From Brevundimonas naejangsanensis DSM 23858 (lineage in GTDB: Bacteria > Pseudomonadota > Alphaproteobacteria > Caulobacterales > Caulobacteraceae): a DNA stretch of 64,000 bases. The stretch's first letter is position 1; every line of letters starts with the position of its first letter. Location: assembly GCF_000421705.1 (NCBI RefSeq), contig NZ_ATXN01000006.1, positions 124,001-188,000 on the forward strand, in the 5' to 3' direction. The notes beneath the pieces are model-generated. The model saw nothing but the letters and a program-made list of their open reading frames with translations, had not been told where the DNA came from and made no database searches. Positions 19,811 through 28,689 of the stretch are shown here, one piece after another. Both the position numbers and the translations under genes were made by a program.

Positions 19811-20977
19811 TCAGAACGTCGTCTTTATCCACTCCACGAAGACCGCCGCCCCCTCGGCCGCCTTGTCGGGCTGGCCCGAGTAGTAGTGGTTGGCGCCCTC
19901 GATCACCGCGTGGGTCTGCGGCGCGTTGACCGCCGCCGCCATCAGGCGGGCGGCGTGGCTGGGGGTGCAGGCGTCATCGGCGCTGTTCTCGATGACCAGC
20001 ATGGGCACGCTGATCCGCGCCGCGCATTTCAGGCCGTCGGCGTTGGAGTCGTCATAGGACCACTGCGACAGCCACGACCGCAGGGTCGAGAAGCGCGCCA
20101 GGCCAACCGGGCCGTCGTTGACCACGACGGGGTCGCCCAACATGCAGTAGTTGGGACGGCGGTCGCTGGGCTCCAGCGTCTCGTCGATGAAGCGCGGGTC
20201 AGCCATCGTCCCCTGCACGACGAAGCCGCGCTCGTGATTGTGCAGGCCCTGCGCCTTCAACTCCGCCAACTGGGCCTTCACCCAGGCGGTGATGCGACGG
20301 TTGCGGGCGATCTGGGCGTCGCGATAGCGGGCTACGTACTCCGGCGAATAGGGCGCCTGGTTCGGGTTGGCCGGGTCGTAGATGTTCAGTTCGGGATCGC
20401 GGTCGAACGGGCGGCTCTCGTCGGTGATCGAGGGGTCGATCCATTCGGTCAGGGTCAGGTTGCGCGACAGGTGCGCCGCCAGCAGGGCGATGCCGTCCGC
20501 CGGGATCAGGTTCGCCTTGGTCAGGTCGATCGGATCGCCCGCCGGGGTCTCAGTCACCGTCGGGTTCTCGGCTTCCGCCTGATAGAAGAGCGACAGGGCG
20601 CCGCCGCCGGACCAGCCGCCCAGGATCACCTTCTTATAGCCTAGGCGCTCCTTCGCATCCCGGACGCAGGCGCCCAGGTCCAGGGCGCACTTCTCCATGA
20701 TCAGGGCGTTGTCGATGCCCCGATAGCGGCTGTTGCAATAGATCACGTGGACGCCCTGCTTGGCCAGGGCCGCCGGCAGGGGCAGCCAGGCGCCCCCGCC
20801 GATCGGGTGCATCATGATGACGACGGTGTCGGACGGCGTGTCCGGCTTCAGCAGGTGGGCCTCCAGCACCACCGAACCCTCGGCGCCGCCATAGGTGTCC
20901 TTGAACGCCGCCTGCTCCTGGAAGACGATCAGATAGGGGGTGCGCTGGTACTTCTTCTTCGTGGAGGCGCCGTTCAT
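19811..20977 (-). CDS. Alpha/beta hydrolase
   Basis: This is a 388-residue cytoplasmic alpha/beta hydrolase with no signal peptide. It has an oxyanion region MMHPIGGG (about residues 55-62), the nucleophile elbow GGWSGGGA, a late Asp in ENSADDACTPSHAARL, and the catalytic His in EGANHYYSG. The insert between elbow and acid residue is long, making the protein larger than meta-cleavage-product hydrolases such as HsaD. Its ATG overlaps the stop of the VOC gene, so the two are one operon. It may hydrolyse the ring-cleavage product or a lactone/ester of the same pathway. I cannot tell which. Confidence 0.88.
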   Translation of the reverse strand: MNGASTKKKYQRTPYLIVFQEQAAFKDTYGGAEGSVVLEAHLLKPDTPSDTVVIMMHPIGGGAWLPLPAALAKQGVHVIYCNSRYRGIDNALIMEKCALDLGACVRDAKERLGYKKVILGGWSGGGALSLFYQAEAENPTVTETPAGDPIDLTKANLIPADGIALLAAHLSRNLTLTEWIDPSITDESRPFDRDPELNIYDPANPNQAPYSPEYVARYRDAQIARNRRITAWVKAQLAELKAQGLHNHERGFVVQGTMADPRFIDETLEPSDRRPNYCMLGDPVVVNDGPVGLARFSTLRSWLSQWSYDDSNADGLKCAARISVPMLVIENSADDACTPSHAARLMAAAVNAPQTHAVIEGANHYYSGQPDKAAEGAAVFVEWIKTTF

Positions 20978-21564
20978 CCCTTGAGCTCCGACTGCGGTTT
21001 GCCGCGACGGTCCAGGACCTCGGCGCCGAACTTGGCTTCCTTCTCGGCGCGCGTCTGGGCGGTCCAGGCCTTCAGCACCTGCGGCAGGGCTGCGCCCTCT
21101 TCGGCCAGGATGCGGTCGTGGTCGGCGGTGCGGGTGGTGATCTCCACCTGGATGCCGTTGGGGTCGTACATGTAGACCGAGCGGACGAAGTGGTGCTCGA
21201 CCGGGCCGAGGCAGCTGACGCCGTGCGAGCGGATGCGCTGCTGCATCTCCAGCATGTGCGCCTCGTCGCGCGCCTGGATGGCGATATGCATGTCGAAACT
21301 GTCCTTGCGCTTGAACCAGGCCGGATCGGCGGTCGAAGGCGCATCGAAGAAGGCGACAAAATTGGTGTCGCCCATCTCGAAGAAGATATGCATGTAGGGC
21401 ACGGGATCGTTCGTACCCGGCACCTCGTCCAGCACGATGCCCGCCGAGGCCTTCATGCCCAGCACATCCTCGTAGAACCAGCGCGTCTGTTCGGCGTCGC
21501 GGCAGCGGAACGCCGCGTGGTGCAGCGAGCGCAGCCCGCTTTCAGTGGTGATCGGCGTGGTCAT
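20974..21564 (-). CDS. VOC-family protein, possibly a single-module extradiol dioxygenase
   Basis: This 196-residue vicinal-oxygen-chelate protein has candidate metal ligands His15 or His16 (SLHHAAF), His93 (FDMHIAI) and Glu141 (GIQVEIT). The His-His-Glu set fits an iron-dependent extradiol dioxygenase as well as a glyoxalase-like lyase. I chose the start at 21564, preceded by GGAAGG. The frame stays open 22 codons further up into the promoter. It overlaps the alpha/beta hydrolase gene by 4 bp, an order typical of meta-cleavage pathways. A palindromic operator lies 60 bp upstream. Confidence 0.82.
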   Translation of the reverse strand: MTTPITTESGLRSLHHAAFRCRDAEQTRWFYEDVLGMKASAGIVLDEVPGTNDPVPYMHIFFEMGDTNFVAFFDAPSTADPAWFKRKDSFDMHIAIQARDEAHMLEMQQRIRSHGVSCLGPVEHHFVRSVYMYDPNGIQVEITTRTADHDRILAEEGAALPQVLKAWTAQTRAEKEAKFGAEVLDRRGKPQSELKG

Positions 21565-21624
21565 GAGACTGAACCTTCCTGTCGTTTCCTGTGTGGGATC
21601 GACTCCATACCCGCCGTCGATGTT

Positions 21625-21641
21625 TGTCAAATTGCTTTACG
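21625..21641. promoter_or_regulatory. Palindromic operator copy 7
   Basis: TGTCAA-ATTGC-TTTACG lies in the divergent gap between the VOC-hydrolase operon and the acyl-CoA dehydrogenase-MaoC operon. Confidence 0.55.
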
Positions 21642-21690
21642 TTATTCACCCTCCGGCCTAGGCTCGCTTCAAACAGAAGGAGGAGCGCGC

Positions 21691-23010
21691 ATGGACTTCG
21701 AACTGCCCGCCGAAATCACCGACTATCTGGCGGAATTGGACGCCTTCATCGCAGCCGAGATCGTCCCGCTGCAGGCTCAGGACGACAACGAGCGCTTCTT
21801 CGACCACCGCCGTGAATGGGCCCGCACCGACTTCGACAACGGCGGCCTGCCGCGCCACGAATGGGAGGCCCTGCTGGGCGAGGCCAAGCGCCGCGCCGAC
21901 AAGGCCGGCCACCTGCGCTTCGCCCTGCCCGCCGAGTTCGGCGGCAAGGACGGGTCGAACCTGGCCATGGCCGTGATCCGCGAGCATTTCGCCGCCAAGG
22001 GCCTGGGCCTGCACAACGACCTGCAGAACGAGCATTCGATCGTCGCCAACTATCCGCAGGTGCTGATGTTCCGCGACTTCGGCACGCAGGCGCAGAAGGA
22101 TGAGTTCATCGCCGGGATGCTGGACGGCGGCCGCTCGGTCTGTTTCGGCCTGACCGAGCCCGAGCACGGCTCGGACGCCACCCACATGGACACCATCGCC
22201 GAGCCCCAGACCCGCGACGGCCAGCCGGGCTGGCGCATCCACGGCGAGAAGATGTGGACCACGGGCATGCACGTGGCGACCCACGTCATGGTCTTCGCCC
22301 GCACCTCGGGCGAGGCGGGCGACGCGCGCGGCATCAGCTGCTTCCTGGTCCCGGCCGAGGCGCCGGGGGTCAAGGTCGAGGAATACCTCTGGACCTTCAA
22401 CATGCCGACCGACCACCCGCGCGTCAGCTTCACCGATGTCTGGGTCGCCGAAGACGCCCTGTTCGGCCCCTTGGGCGGAGGGTTGGAGCTGGCCCAGCAT
22501 TTCGTCCACGAGAACCGCATCCGCCAGGCCGCCTCCTCGCTGGGCGCCGCCGATTTCTGCGTGCGCGAGGCGGTGAAATATGCGCGTGAACGCAAGCCCT
22601 TCGGCAAGCCGCTGGCGGTCAACCAGGCGATCCAGTTCCCGCTGGTCGAACTGGCCACCCAGGTCGAGATGCTGCGCCTGATGATCCGCAAGACGGCGTG
22701 GGAGATGGACCGCATGTCCAAGCCCGAGGTGGCCTCCAAGCTCTCGGACCGCGTCTCCATGTGCAACTACTGGGCGAACCGCCTGGTCTGCCAGGCCGCC
22801 GACACGGCCATGCAGGTGCACGGCGGCATGGGCTATTCGCGCCACAAGCCGTTCGAGCACATCTATCGCCACCACCGCCGCTATCGCATCACCGAAGGCG
22901 CCGAAGAGATCCAGATGCGCAAGATCGCCGCCTGGATGTTCGGCTTCGCCGGGCCGAACAAGGTCGCCCGCGCGCCGAATCCGGACGCCTCATCTGGCGC
23001 CAAGGCATGA
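21691..23010 (+). CDS. Acyl-CoA dehydrogenase family protein
   Basis: This 439-residue acyl-CoA dehydrogenase has FAD motifs FGLTEPEHGSDATHMDT (about residues 151-167) and IHGEKMWTTGMH, and the C-terminal QVHGGMGYSRHKPFEHIYRHHRRYRITEGAEEIQMRKIA with ITEGAEEI at the FAD site. AAGGAGGAGCGCGC precedes the ATG at 21691. The frame is open further upstream, but that part is antisense to the VOC gene. The stop overlaps the MaoC start (ATGA). It is large for short-chain members and resembles the long-N-terminus class used on CoA thioesters of bulky acids. Its promoter carries the island operator. Confidence 0.92.
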   Translation: MDFELPAEITDYLAELDAFIAAEIVPLQAQDDNERFFDHRREWARTDFDNGGLPRHEWEALLGEAKRRADKAGHLRFALPAEFGGKDGSNLAMAVIREHFAAKGLGLHNDLQNEHSIVANYPQVLMFRDFGTQAQKDEFIAGMLDGGRSVCFGLTEPEHGSDATHMDTIAEPQTRDGQPGWRIHGEKMWTTGMHVATHVMVFARTSGEAGDARGISCFLVPAEAPGVKVEEYLWTFNMPTDHPRVSFTDVWVAEDALFGPLGGGLELAQHFVHENRIRQAASSLGAADFCVREAVKYARERKPFGKPLAVNQAIQFPLVELATQVEMLRLMIRKTAWEMDRMSKPEVASKLSDRVSMCNYWANRLVCQAADTAMQVHGGMGYSRHKPFEHIYRHHRRYRITEGAEEIQMRKIAAWMFGFAGPNKVARAPNPDASSGAKA

Positions 23011-23489
23011 GCGAGCCGCTGATTGTCGCCTACGCCGACCTGCCCGGTCTGGCGGGACGCGACCTCGGCGTGTCCGACTGGCTGAGCCTCGACCAGGCCC
23101 GCATCGCCCGCTTCGCCGACGCCACCGACGACCATCAGTGGATCCACGTCGACGTCGAGCGGGCCTCGCGCGAGATGGGCGGTCTCATCGCCCATGGGTT
23201 CCTGACGCTCTCGTTGCTGCCGCGTCTTCAGGACGACCTGCTGCGTATCGAGGGCGCCGACAAGGTGCTGAACGTCGGCGTCAACAAGGTGCGCTTCGTC
23301 AGCCCCGCCCCCAGCGGTGCCCGCCTGCGTCTGCGTCAGACGGTGGCGGCGGTCGAAACGCGCGCCGGCGGCTGGCAGATCGTCAGCGACTGCGTGATCG
23401 AAGGCGAAGGCCTGGAGAAGCCCCTGTGCGTGGCTCAGAGCGTGATGCTGGCCCTTCCGGCGGCGGGATCGGAAGCGGTTGCGGCCTAG
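23007..23489 (+). CDS. MaoC-like (R)-enoyl-CoA hydratase
   Basis: This 160-residue single hot-dog-domain protein has hydratase-2 motif ATDDHQWIHVDVERA (Asp and His catalytic pair, about residues 37-51) followed by GLIAHGFLTLSLLP. It would hydrate the enoyl-CoA made by the upstream dehydrogenase, giving the (R)-3-hydroxyacyl-CoA, or act in the reverse sense. The ATG lies within the preceding gene's last codons (ATGA overlap), so the dehydrogenase and hydratase are coupled. Confidence 0.9.
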   Translation: MSEPLIVAYADLPGLAGRDLGVSDWLSLDQARIARFADATDDHQWIHVDVERASREMGGLIAHGFLTLSLLPRLQDDLLRIEGADKVLNVGVNKVRFVSPAPSGARLRLRQTVAAVETRAGGWQIVSDCVIEGEGLEKPLCVAQSVMLALPAAGSEAVAA

Positions 23490-23491
23490 AT

Positions 23492-23508
23492 AGTAAAGTA
23501 ACTTGACA
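23492..23508. promoter_or_regulatory. Palindromic operator copy 8
   Basis: AGTAAA-GTAAC-TTGACA directly follows the MaoC stop and precedes the flavin reductase gene by 70 bp. The left half-site matches copy 5. Confidence 0.55.
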
Positions 23509-23578
23509 TATTATTCTGCCATCGCACTATCAACCTCGTCATGTTCGGCAACGGACCAGACGTAGGGAGGACATCGCC

Positions 23579-24073
23579 ATGGACGACGACATGCTGGCTC
23601 CGGCGCTGAAGAGCGCCTTGCGTAATCTGGTCCGCTCGGTCGTGGTGGTCACGGCCCAGCATGAGGGCCGCCCCTACGCCATGGCGGCCACAGCCGTCAG
23701 CGAGGTCAGCATGCACCCGCCGTCCATGCTGGTCTGCATCAACCGCAACGCCGCCATCTTCCAGGCCATCGACGCCGGGTCGGACCTGGTGCTCAACGTG
23801 CTCGGCTCGGACCACGAAGCGGTCTCGCGCGCCTGCGGCGGCGGGGTGCGCGGCGGCGAACGCTTCGCCATCGGCGCCTGGGACGACGGCGAGGACGGCC
23901 GCCCGCCGGCCCTGCGCGACGCCTGCGCCGTCATTCACCTGAAACAGGCCCATGTGGTCGACCACGGCAGCCACCGCATCGTCATCGGCGACGTTCTGCG
24001 GGTGGACCTGCCCTCGCCTACGCCTCCCCTCGCCTATTTCGCCGGCCGCTATGTACAGGTGGCGGCCGCCTGA
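23579..24073 (+). CDS. Flavin reductase (HsaB/HpaC-like component of two-component monooxygenase)
   Basis: This 164-residue split-beta-barrel flavin reductase shows VRSVVVVTAQHEGRPYAMAATAVSEVSMHPPSMLVCINRNAA, the flavin-binding core of the HpaC/HsaB family (about residues 19-60). It would supply reduced flavin to the acyl-CoA-dehydrogenase-fold oxygenase at 9430. Both genes have the same palindromic operator, although they lie 13 kb apart. AGGGAGGACATCGCC precedes the ATG. The sulfatase gene follows after 53 bp on the same strand and may be co-transcribed. Confidence 0.9.
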   Translation: MDDDMLAPALKSALRNLVRSVVVVTAQHEGRPYAMAATAVSEVSMHPPSMLVCINRNAAIFQAIDAGSDLVLNVLGSDHEAVSRACGGGVRGGERFAIGAWDDGEDGRPPALRDACAVIHLKQAHVVDHGSHRIVIGDVLRVDLPSPTPPLAYFAGRYVQVAAA

Positions 24074-24126
24074 TCATTTTCATCCCAAAGGCCGCGCAGA
24101 CGGCTGGGTTTCTAGTGGAGTGAGAC

Positions 24127-25815
24127 ATGCCCCGGATCGACCGTCGTTCCCTTCTAGCCGGTATGGCCGGCGTCAGCGCCGCAGGCGTCGCCCCGCCGGT
24201 GCGCGCCCGGCCCCGCGCCCCGCGTGACCCGAACCAGCCGCTGAACGTCCTCTTCATCGTCACCGATCAGGAGTTCGGCCTGCAGTCCTATCCCGACGGG
24301 CTGCTCGACTATCTGCCGGGGCACAAGGCGCTGCTGGAGCGCAGCCTGCACCTGCCCAACTACCATGTGCACACCACGCCCTGCACGCCGTCGCGCGCCG
24401 TCATCTACACCGGCCAGCACACCCAGAAAACCAAGGTCTATTCCAACGCCGAACAGGGCGCCGTGCTGACGCCCGAGATCGACACCCTGGGCGACATGAT
24501 GCGGGCGGCGGGCTACTACTCGACCTACAAGGGCAAGTGGCACCTGTCGAAGCTGCCGACCGCCGCGCCGGGCTTCCAGCGCGAGTTCCCCGACACCACC
24601 GAGGCCATGGAGCCGTTCGGCTTCTCCGACTATAATTTCTACGGCGAAGAAATCGGTCTGACCTGGGCCGGCTATCGCACCGACCGCGCCGTGACCGGCG
24701 ACGCCGCCATGCTGATCCAGGACCTAGCCAGGGACCCGAAGAAGCGCGAGGACAAGCCCTGGTTCATGGCCGTGAACCTGGTCAATCCGCACGACATCAT
24801 GTTCTACGACGCCACCGGCGAACAGGCCGAGACGCGCGCCGTATGGAACCTGGCCGCGGTCATGCGCGCCGAGCCGGGCGATGAACTCTATCAGACGGAC
24901 CTGGGCTTCCCCCTGCCCCGCAGCTTCTATCTGGACGACCTATCGACCAAGCCCGAAGCGCACAGCGGCATCGCGGCGCTGGACGTCAAGACCTATGGGG
25001 CCATGCCGCGCGATGACGAGGCCGCCTGGCTGCGCTTCGTCAACTACTACTGCAACTGCATCCGCGACGTGGATCAGAACATCCTGACCCTGCTGTGGGC
25101 GCTCGAGAAGTCGGGCCAGATGGACAACACCATCATCGTCTACACCTCGGACCACGGCGAGCGGGCCGCCGCCCACGGCATGCGTCAGAAGGGCGGCACC
25201 ATCTACAAGGAAGAGACCAACGTCCCGATGTTCATCGCCCACCCGGACGGCGCGCGCGGCCTGACCAGCCAGGCGGTGATGAGCTCGGTCGACATCGCCC
25301 CGACTCTGCTGGGCTTCGCCGGCAAGGACGAGGCCTGGGCCAAGGCCAGCTTCCCCCAACTGGTGGGCCACGACCTGTCAGGCCTGACACGCACGCCCGA
25401 CGCCCGCACCGCGCGCGACGACGAGGGGCATCTGTTCAACTACGGCGTGCTGCTGTCGTGGGACCGGCTGAACAAGAACTACCTCGACCGGCCGATCTTC
25501 GACCTGTCCAAGCGGCGCGTGCACCGGGGCGTGTTCGACGGCCGCTATAAATTCGCGCGCTATTTCGCGCCCAGCCAGCACCACACGCCGACCACCTGGG
25601 AACAGTTGATCGCCTACAACGACCTGGAGCTCTACGACACCCGCACCGACCCGGACGAGATCATCAATCTGGCCACGCAACCCGAGCGCCACAAGGACCT
25701 GATCCTGCGCCTGAACGCCATGACCAACGCCCTGATCGCCCGTGAGGTCGGCGAGGATCGCGGCGGCGAATACCCTGGCCCGGTTGAACAGTACAACACG
25801 CTGACGTTGAGCTAG
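24127..25815 (+). CDS. Secreted sulfatase (type I, formylglycine-dependent)
   Basis: This 562-residue alkaline-phosphatase-superfamily hydrolase has its formylglycine motif at Cys86-Thr-Pro-Ser-Arg90. Metal-binding residues lie in FIVTDQEFG (Asp47) and in YTSDHGERAAAHG. The N-terminus MPRIDRRSLLAGMAG looks like a Tat signal, although the RR pair is followed by SLL. It would remove sulfate from an organic sulfate ester in the periplasm. It lies right after the flavin reductase of the same regulon, so the island's substrate may arrive as a sulfate conjugate. The DNA just downstream is degraded mobile-element sequence. Confidence 0.92.
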   Translation: MPRIDRRSLLAGMAGVSAAGVAPPVRARPRAPRDPNQPLNVLFIVTDQEFGLQSYPDGLLDYLPGHKALLERSLHLPNYHVHTTPCTPSRAVIYTGQHTQKTKVYSNAEQGAVLTPEIDTLGDMMRAAGYYSTYKGKWHLSKLPTAAPGFQREFPDTTEAMEPFGFSDYNFYGEEIGLTWAGYRTDRAVTGDAAMLIQDLARDPKKREDKPWFMAVNLVNPHDIMFYDATGEQAETRAVWNLAAVMRAEPGDELYQTDLGFPLPRSFYLDDLSTKPEAHSGIAALDVKTYGAMPRDDEAAWLRFVNYYCNCIRDVDQNILTLLWALEKSGQMDNTIIVYTSDHGERAAAHGMRQKGGTIYKEETNVPMFIAHPDGARGLTSQAVMSSVDIAPTLLGFAGKDEAWAKASFPQLVGHDLSGLTRTPDARTARDDEGHLFNYGVLLSWDRLNKNYLDRPIFDLSKRRVHRGVFDGRYKFARYFAPSQHHTPTTWEQLIAYNDLELYDTRTDPDEIINLATQPERHKDLILRLNAMTNALIAREVGEDRGGEYPGPVEQYNTLTLS

Positions 25816-25888
25816 TGAGTTTGTCAGCCCAAGCATGCCGCTTAGAACAACGACGAATTGGGCCCTTGCGATTTGCACCGACCATGCC

Positions 25889-26166
25889 CAGCAGCGGCCC
25901 AATGTAATAGTTGTGTCGCCGCTCCTTTGGCCGGACGAACGTCGGCCGCATCAATTGTCCGAATTCATCGAAAACCTTCCTCCTAAGAGGTGCGCGCTCA
26001 AGGTCGGGCGTGCGAGACTTCCACGTTGCGCCTCTCTGGAGAAGCAGCGCCCGGACGGTGTCAAATGTCTGTCTATCCACAATGGCCTCATGTCGGCCCT
26101 GGCAGGTCACGCTTTTGTGGCAGATCAACCCGAGATAGATTGGGTTCTTGTCAGGCCATCGCATCC
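25889..26166 (-). pseudogene. Serine recombinase remnant
   Basis: The minus-strand translation contains WPDKNPIYLGLICHKS, a short gap, GRHEAIVDRQTFDTVRALL, and later LRRKVFDEFGQLMRPT followed by HNYYIGPLL. This order (recombinase domain NP-Y-G, H-x-AIVD, then zinc-ribbon region VFDE-G-x-MRPT) is characteristic of large serine recombinases/resolvase-like phage integrases. The N-terminal catalytic resolvase domain is absent, there is no plausible start, and the C-terminal end drifts into the sulfatase gene's antisense. It is a decayed fragment. Confidence 0.7.
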
Positions 26167-26609
26167 TCCTGAAAAGGCGAAAGCGACGACTAAAATCACA
26201 TAAGCCCCATAATAAATCTCCGTTTTCACAGCCGCTTATGGGACACTTATGGAGACTATTTACCGAATGACTGGGCCCGCCGCCACATCCCTGTCCATCG
26301 GCGTCCACAACTATCACCACTCCACCCGCTGCTCCCCTACGTCACGGGTCTTTTTCTTCCACCAGCGTCCATGAACGCCCACGGGCAGGGAGAGGGTTAG
26401 GAAGGCGACCGCTGCCGTCGTGACGCCTTGGTCCGGTTCCGCTCTCGGAACGGATACGGCTTCCTAAAACCCTTCTCATCAGTGTCACGCTCGATCCGCG
26501 AGCCGGGACTACGACACACTGGACGCGCCTCTCTATATGCGCGTCGATCAGGGGCCCGCCCAATCGTATTACGTTGATCGTTTTGTAGAACAGCCTCTCT
26601 CGACAATCC
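26167..26609. other. Non-coding stretch with no recognisable feature
   Basis: No open frame here has family motifs or the codon use of the neighbours. Together with the recombinase remnant it looks like the scar of a lost insertion. I see no RNA gene. Confidence 0.4.
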
Positions 26610-26619
26610 CTTCTTGATA

Positions 26620-26633
26620 CGTATATCGTATAC
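26620..26633. promoter_or_regulatory. AT-rich operator candidate CGTATATCGTATAC
   Basis: The 14-bp motif sits 21 bp before the DUF885 ATG, embedded in ATACG-TATAT-CGTAT, a perfect 5-5-5 inverted repeat (26617-26631). It recurs with one mismatch at 28690. Confidence 0.55.
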
Positions 26634-26654
26634 TAAATGGGAGGGAATGTTGAG

Positions 26655-28466
26655 ATGAACAGATTTCTGATGGGTGGCGTCGCTACGGCAGTGTTGATGC
26701 TCAGCGGCGTCGCCGGCGCCCAGACGACCCAATATCAAGGCCAGCAAGCCTGGAGCGATGACCCGCCCGTCATCAGCTCCCTGATCGACTTCGCCAATAA
26801 TGAAAGCAATCTGCGCACCGCCGTAGACCGTTATCTACAGGACAAGGCCGCCGTCGAGCGCCGATATCCGGTGCTGATGTCGCCGGTCCGTTCGACGCGT
26901 TTGCAAGCCTTCTATGCAGCATGGGCCGAACGCCTGGGCCAGACGGATTATGCGGCTCTGAACGCAGAAGGCCGCATCGACTACATCACCCTGCGCAACC
27001 GCATCGCCCACGATCAGGCCATGCTGAAACTAAGCGACGACCGCGCGCAGCAGATCGCGCCGCTGTTGCCGTTTGCGACCAGACTGGGGGCGCTCCAGGA
27101 AACACGTTTCGACCGCCAGCGCGTGAATGCCCGCGAAGCGGCCGGTCAACTGGACCAGATCGCCGCAGAAGTCGCTCAACTGACCCGCAACGTCGAAGAG
27201 TCCGCCGCGCGCAACAACGGCAAGGTCCAAATCAGCGGCGTCACGCCGGTCTCGGCTCGCCGCGCGGCGATCCAGATCGAGCACCTGCGCACCGTTCTGT
27301 CTGACTACAACACCTTCTACGACGGTTATGATCCCGACTATTCCTGGTGGGTGCGCGAGCCCTATGGCCGCATCGACGCCGCTCTGGAGAAATACGCCCA
27401 GACCCTGAACCGCCATCTGGTCGGCATCCGCGACGGCGAACAACCGCCGATCATCGGCGATCCGGTTCTGGCTCAGGGACTTCAGGCCGACCTGCAACTG
27501 GAAATGCTGCCTTATAATGTCGAAGAGCTGACCGACATCGGCCAGCAGGAGTTCGCGTGGATCGTGCGCGAACTGAAGGTCGTCTCCAACCGCATGGGCT
27601 ATGGCGACGACTGGCACGCGGCGCTGGAGCATGTGAAGAACCTGGCCCCTGCCCCCGGCGAAGTGCCATGGGCCATTTTCGACATCGCCCGGTATTCTGA
27701 GGACTTTGTCGAGAAAGACGGCAGCATCACCATGCCCGCCCTGTCGCGCGAGGTCTGGCGTCTGGCCATGCAGACGCCAGAGCGTCAGTTGATCAACCCA
27801 TTCTTCTCAGGCGGCGAGGTCACCCGACTGTCGTATCCGACTGACGGCATGACTCATCAGGACAAGATGATGTCGATGCGGGGGAACACCCCGCACTTCA
27901 ACTTCGCCACGGTTCACCACGAACTGATCCCCGGTCACCACATGCAAAGGTTCATGAATGACCGCTTCAACACGCACCGGACCCCTCTGACCAATACGCC
28001 GGTCTGGCGCGAAGGCTGGGCGCTGTATTGGGAAATGATCCTGTGGGACAAGGACTTCGCACGTAACGACGCCGACCGTATCGGCATGCTGTTCTGGCGC
28101 CTGCACCGCGCAGGCCGGATTGTCTTCTCGCTGAAGTATCAGATGGGCGAATGGTCGCCCCAGCAGGCGGTCGACTACCTGGTCGATGAAGTGGGCCACG
28201 AGCGCGCCAACGCCGAGGCCGAGGTCCGCCGCACCACCATCGACGCCCCCTTCTATCAGGCGGCCTATATGATCGGCGGGCTACAGTTCTACGCCTTGCG
28301 CCGTGAAGTCGTGGACAGCGGACAGATGACCGAAAGGGAGTTCCACGACGCTGTCATGAAGCTTGGCCCCATGCCGGTCGAGATGATCCGCGCCCGCCTG
28401 CTCAACCTGCCCCTGACGTCGGACTACAAGAGCCAGTGGCGCTTCTATTCCGGCCCTGCGAACTGA
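26655..28466 (+). CDS. DUF885 family secreted protein (putative metallopeptidase)
   Basis: This 603-residue helical protein has a signal peptide (MNRFLMGGVATAVLMLSGVAGAQ). The DUF885 metal-site motif is HHELIPGHHMQ (about residues 421-431), followed by WREGWALYWE with the third, Glu/Trp-rich element. The HExxPGHH arrangement resembles gluzincins, and some members are reported to be peptidases, but the family is poorly characterised. I start at 26655, behind GGAGGGAATG. An ATG 18 bp upstream is less well placed. Unlike the three homologs at 31871-37267 it has a Sec-type rather than a twin-arginine signal. It ends at a terminator. Confidence 0.88.
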   Translation: MNRFLMGGVATAVLMLSGVAGAQTTQYQGQQAWSDDPPVISSLIDFANNESNLRTAVDRYLQDKAAVERRYPVLMSPVRSTRLQAFYAAWAERLGQTDYAALNAEGRIDYITLRNRIAHDQAMLKLSDDRAQQIAPLLPFATRLGALQETRFDRQRVNAREAAGQLDQIAAEVAQLTRNVEESAARNNGKVQISGVTPVSARRAAIQIEHLRTVLSDYNTFYDGYDPDYSWWVREPYGRIDAALEKYAQTLNRHLVGIRDGEQPPIIGDPVLAQGLQADLQLEMLPYNVEELTDIGQQEFAWIVRELKVVSNRMGYGDDWHAALEHVKNLAPAPGEVPWAIFDIARYSEDFVEKDGSITMPALSREVWRLAMQTPERQLINPFFSGGEVTRLSYPTDGMTHQDKMMSMRGNTPHFNFATVHHELIPGHHMQRFMNDRFNTHRTPLTNTPVWREGWALYWEMILWDKDFARNDADRIGMLFWRLHRAGRIVFSLKYQMGEWSPQQAVDYLVDEVGHERANAEAEVRRTTIDAPFYQAAYMIGGLQFYALRREVVDSGQMTEREFHDAVMKLGPMPVEMIRARLLNLPLTSDYKSQWRFYSGPAN

Positions 28467-28581
28467 GGGGCGCGAGATCACGTTCCCTGACGACGGCGCG
28501 GATAAGGCAGCCGCGCCATCGCTCAACAGGCTTGCCGGTTTGATTCAAAGTCGGCCCTGTTAGTCCGGCCACTGAAAACAC

Positions 28582-28610
28582 AATCCCCGCCCCTGTGGCG
28601 GGGATTTTTT
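28582..28610 (+). terminator. Rho-independent terminator after DUF885 gene
   Basis: AATCCCCGCC-x-GGCGGGGATT with a six-T tail. The remaining 230 bp to the next gene are AT-rich promoter DNA. Confidence 0.9.
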
Positions 28611-28689
28611 CATAACGCTATGAAATTTCAGTATTTAATTTTGAATATCTCGGCACACGGCAGGTTGACACACTTCTGATATGGGATAT

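Noticed and set aside
21118..21690. N-terminal extension of the acyl-CoA dehydrogenase at 21691
   Set aside because: It is the antisense of the VOC gene plus promoter. A strong AAGGAGGAG site precedes the ATG at 21691.
26397..26747. Minus-strand frames between the recombinase remnant and the DUF885 gene
   Set aside because: No motif, poor composition, and they run through the DUF885 promoter and signal-peptide region on the other strand.
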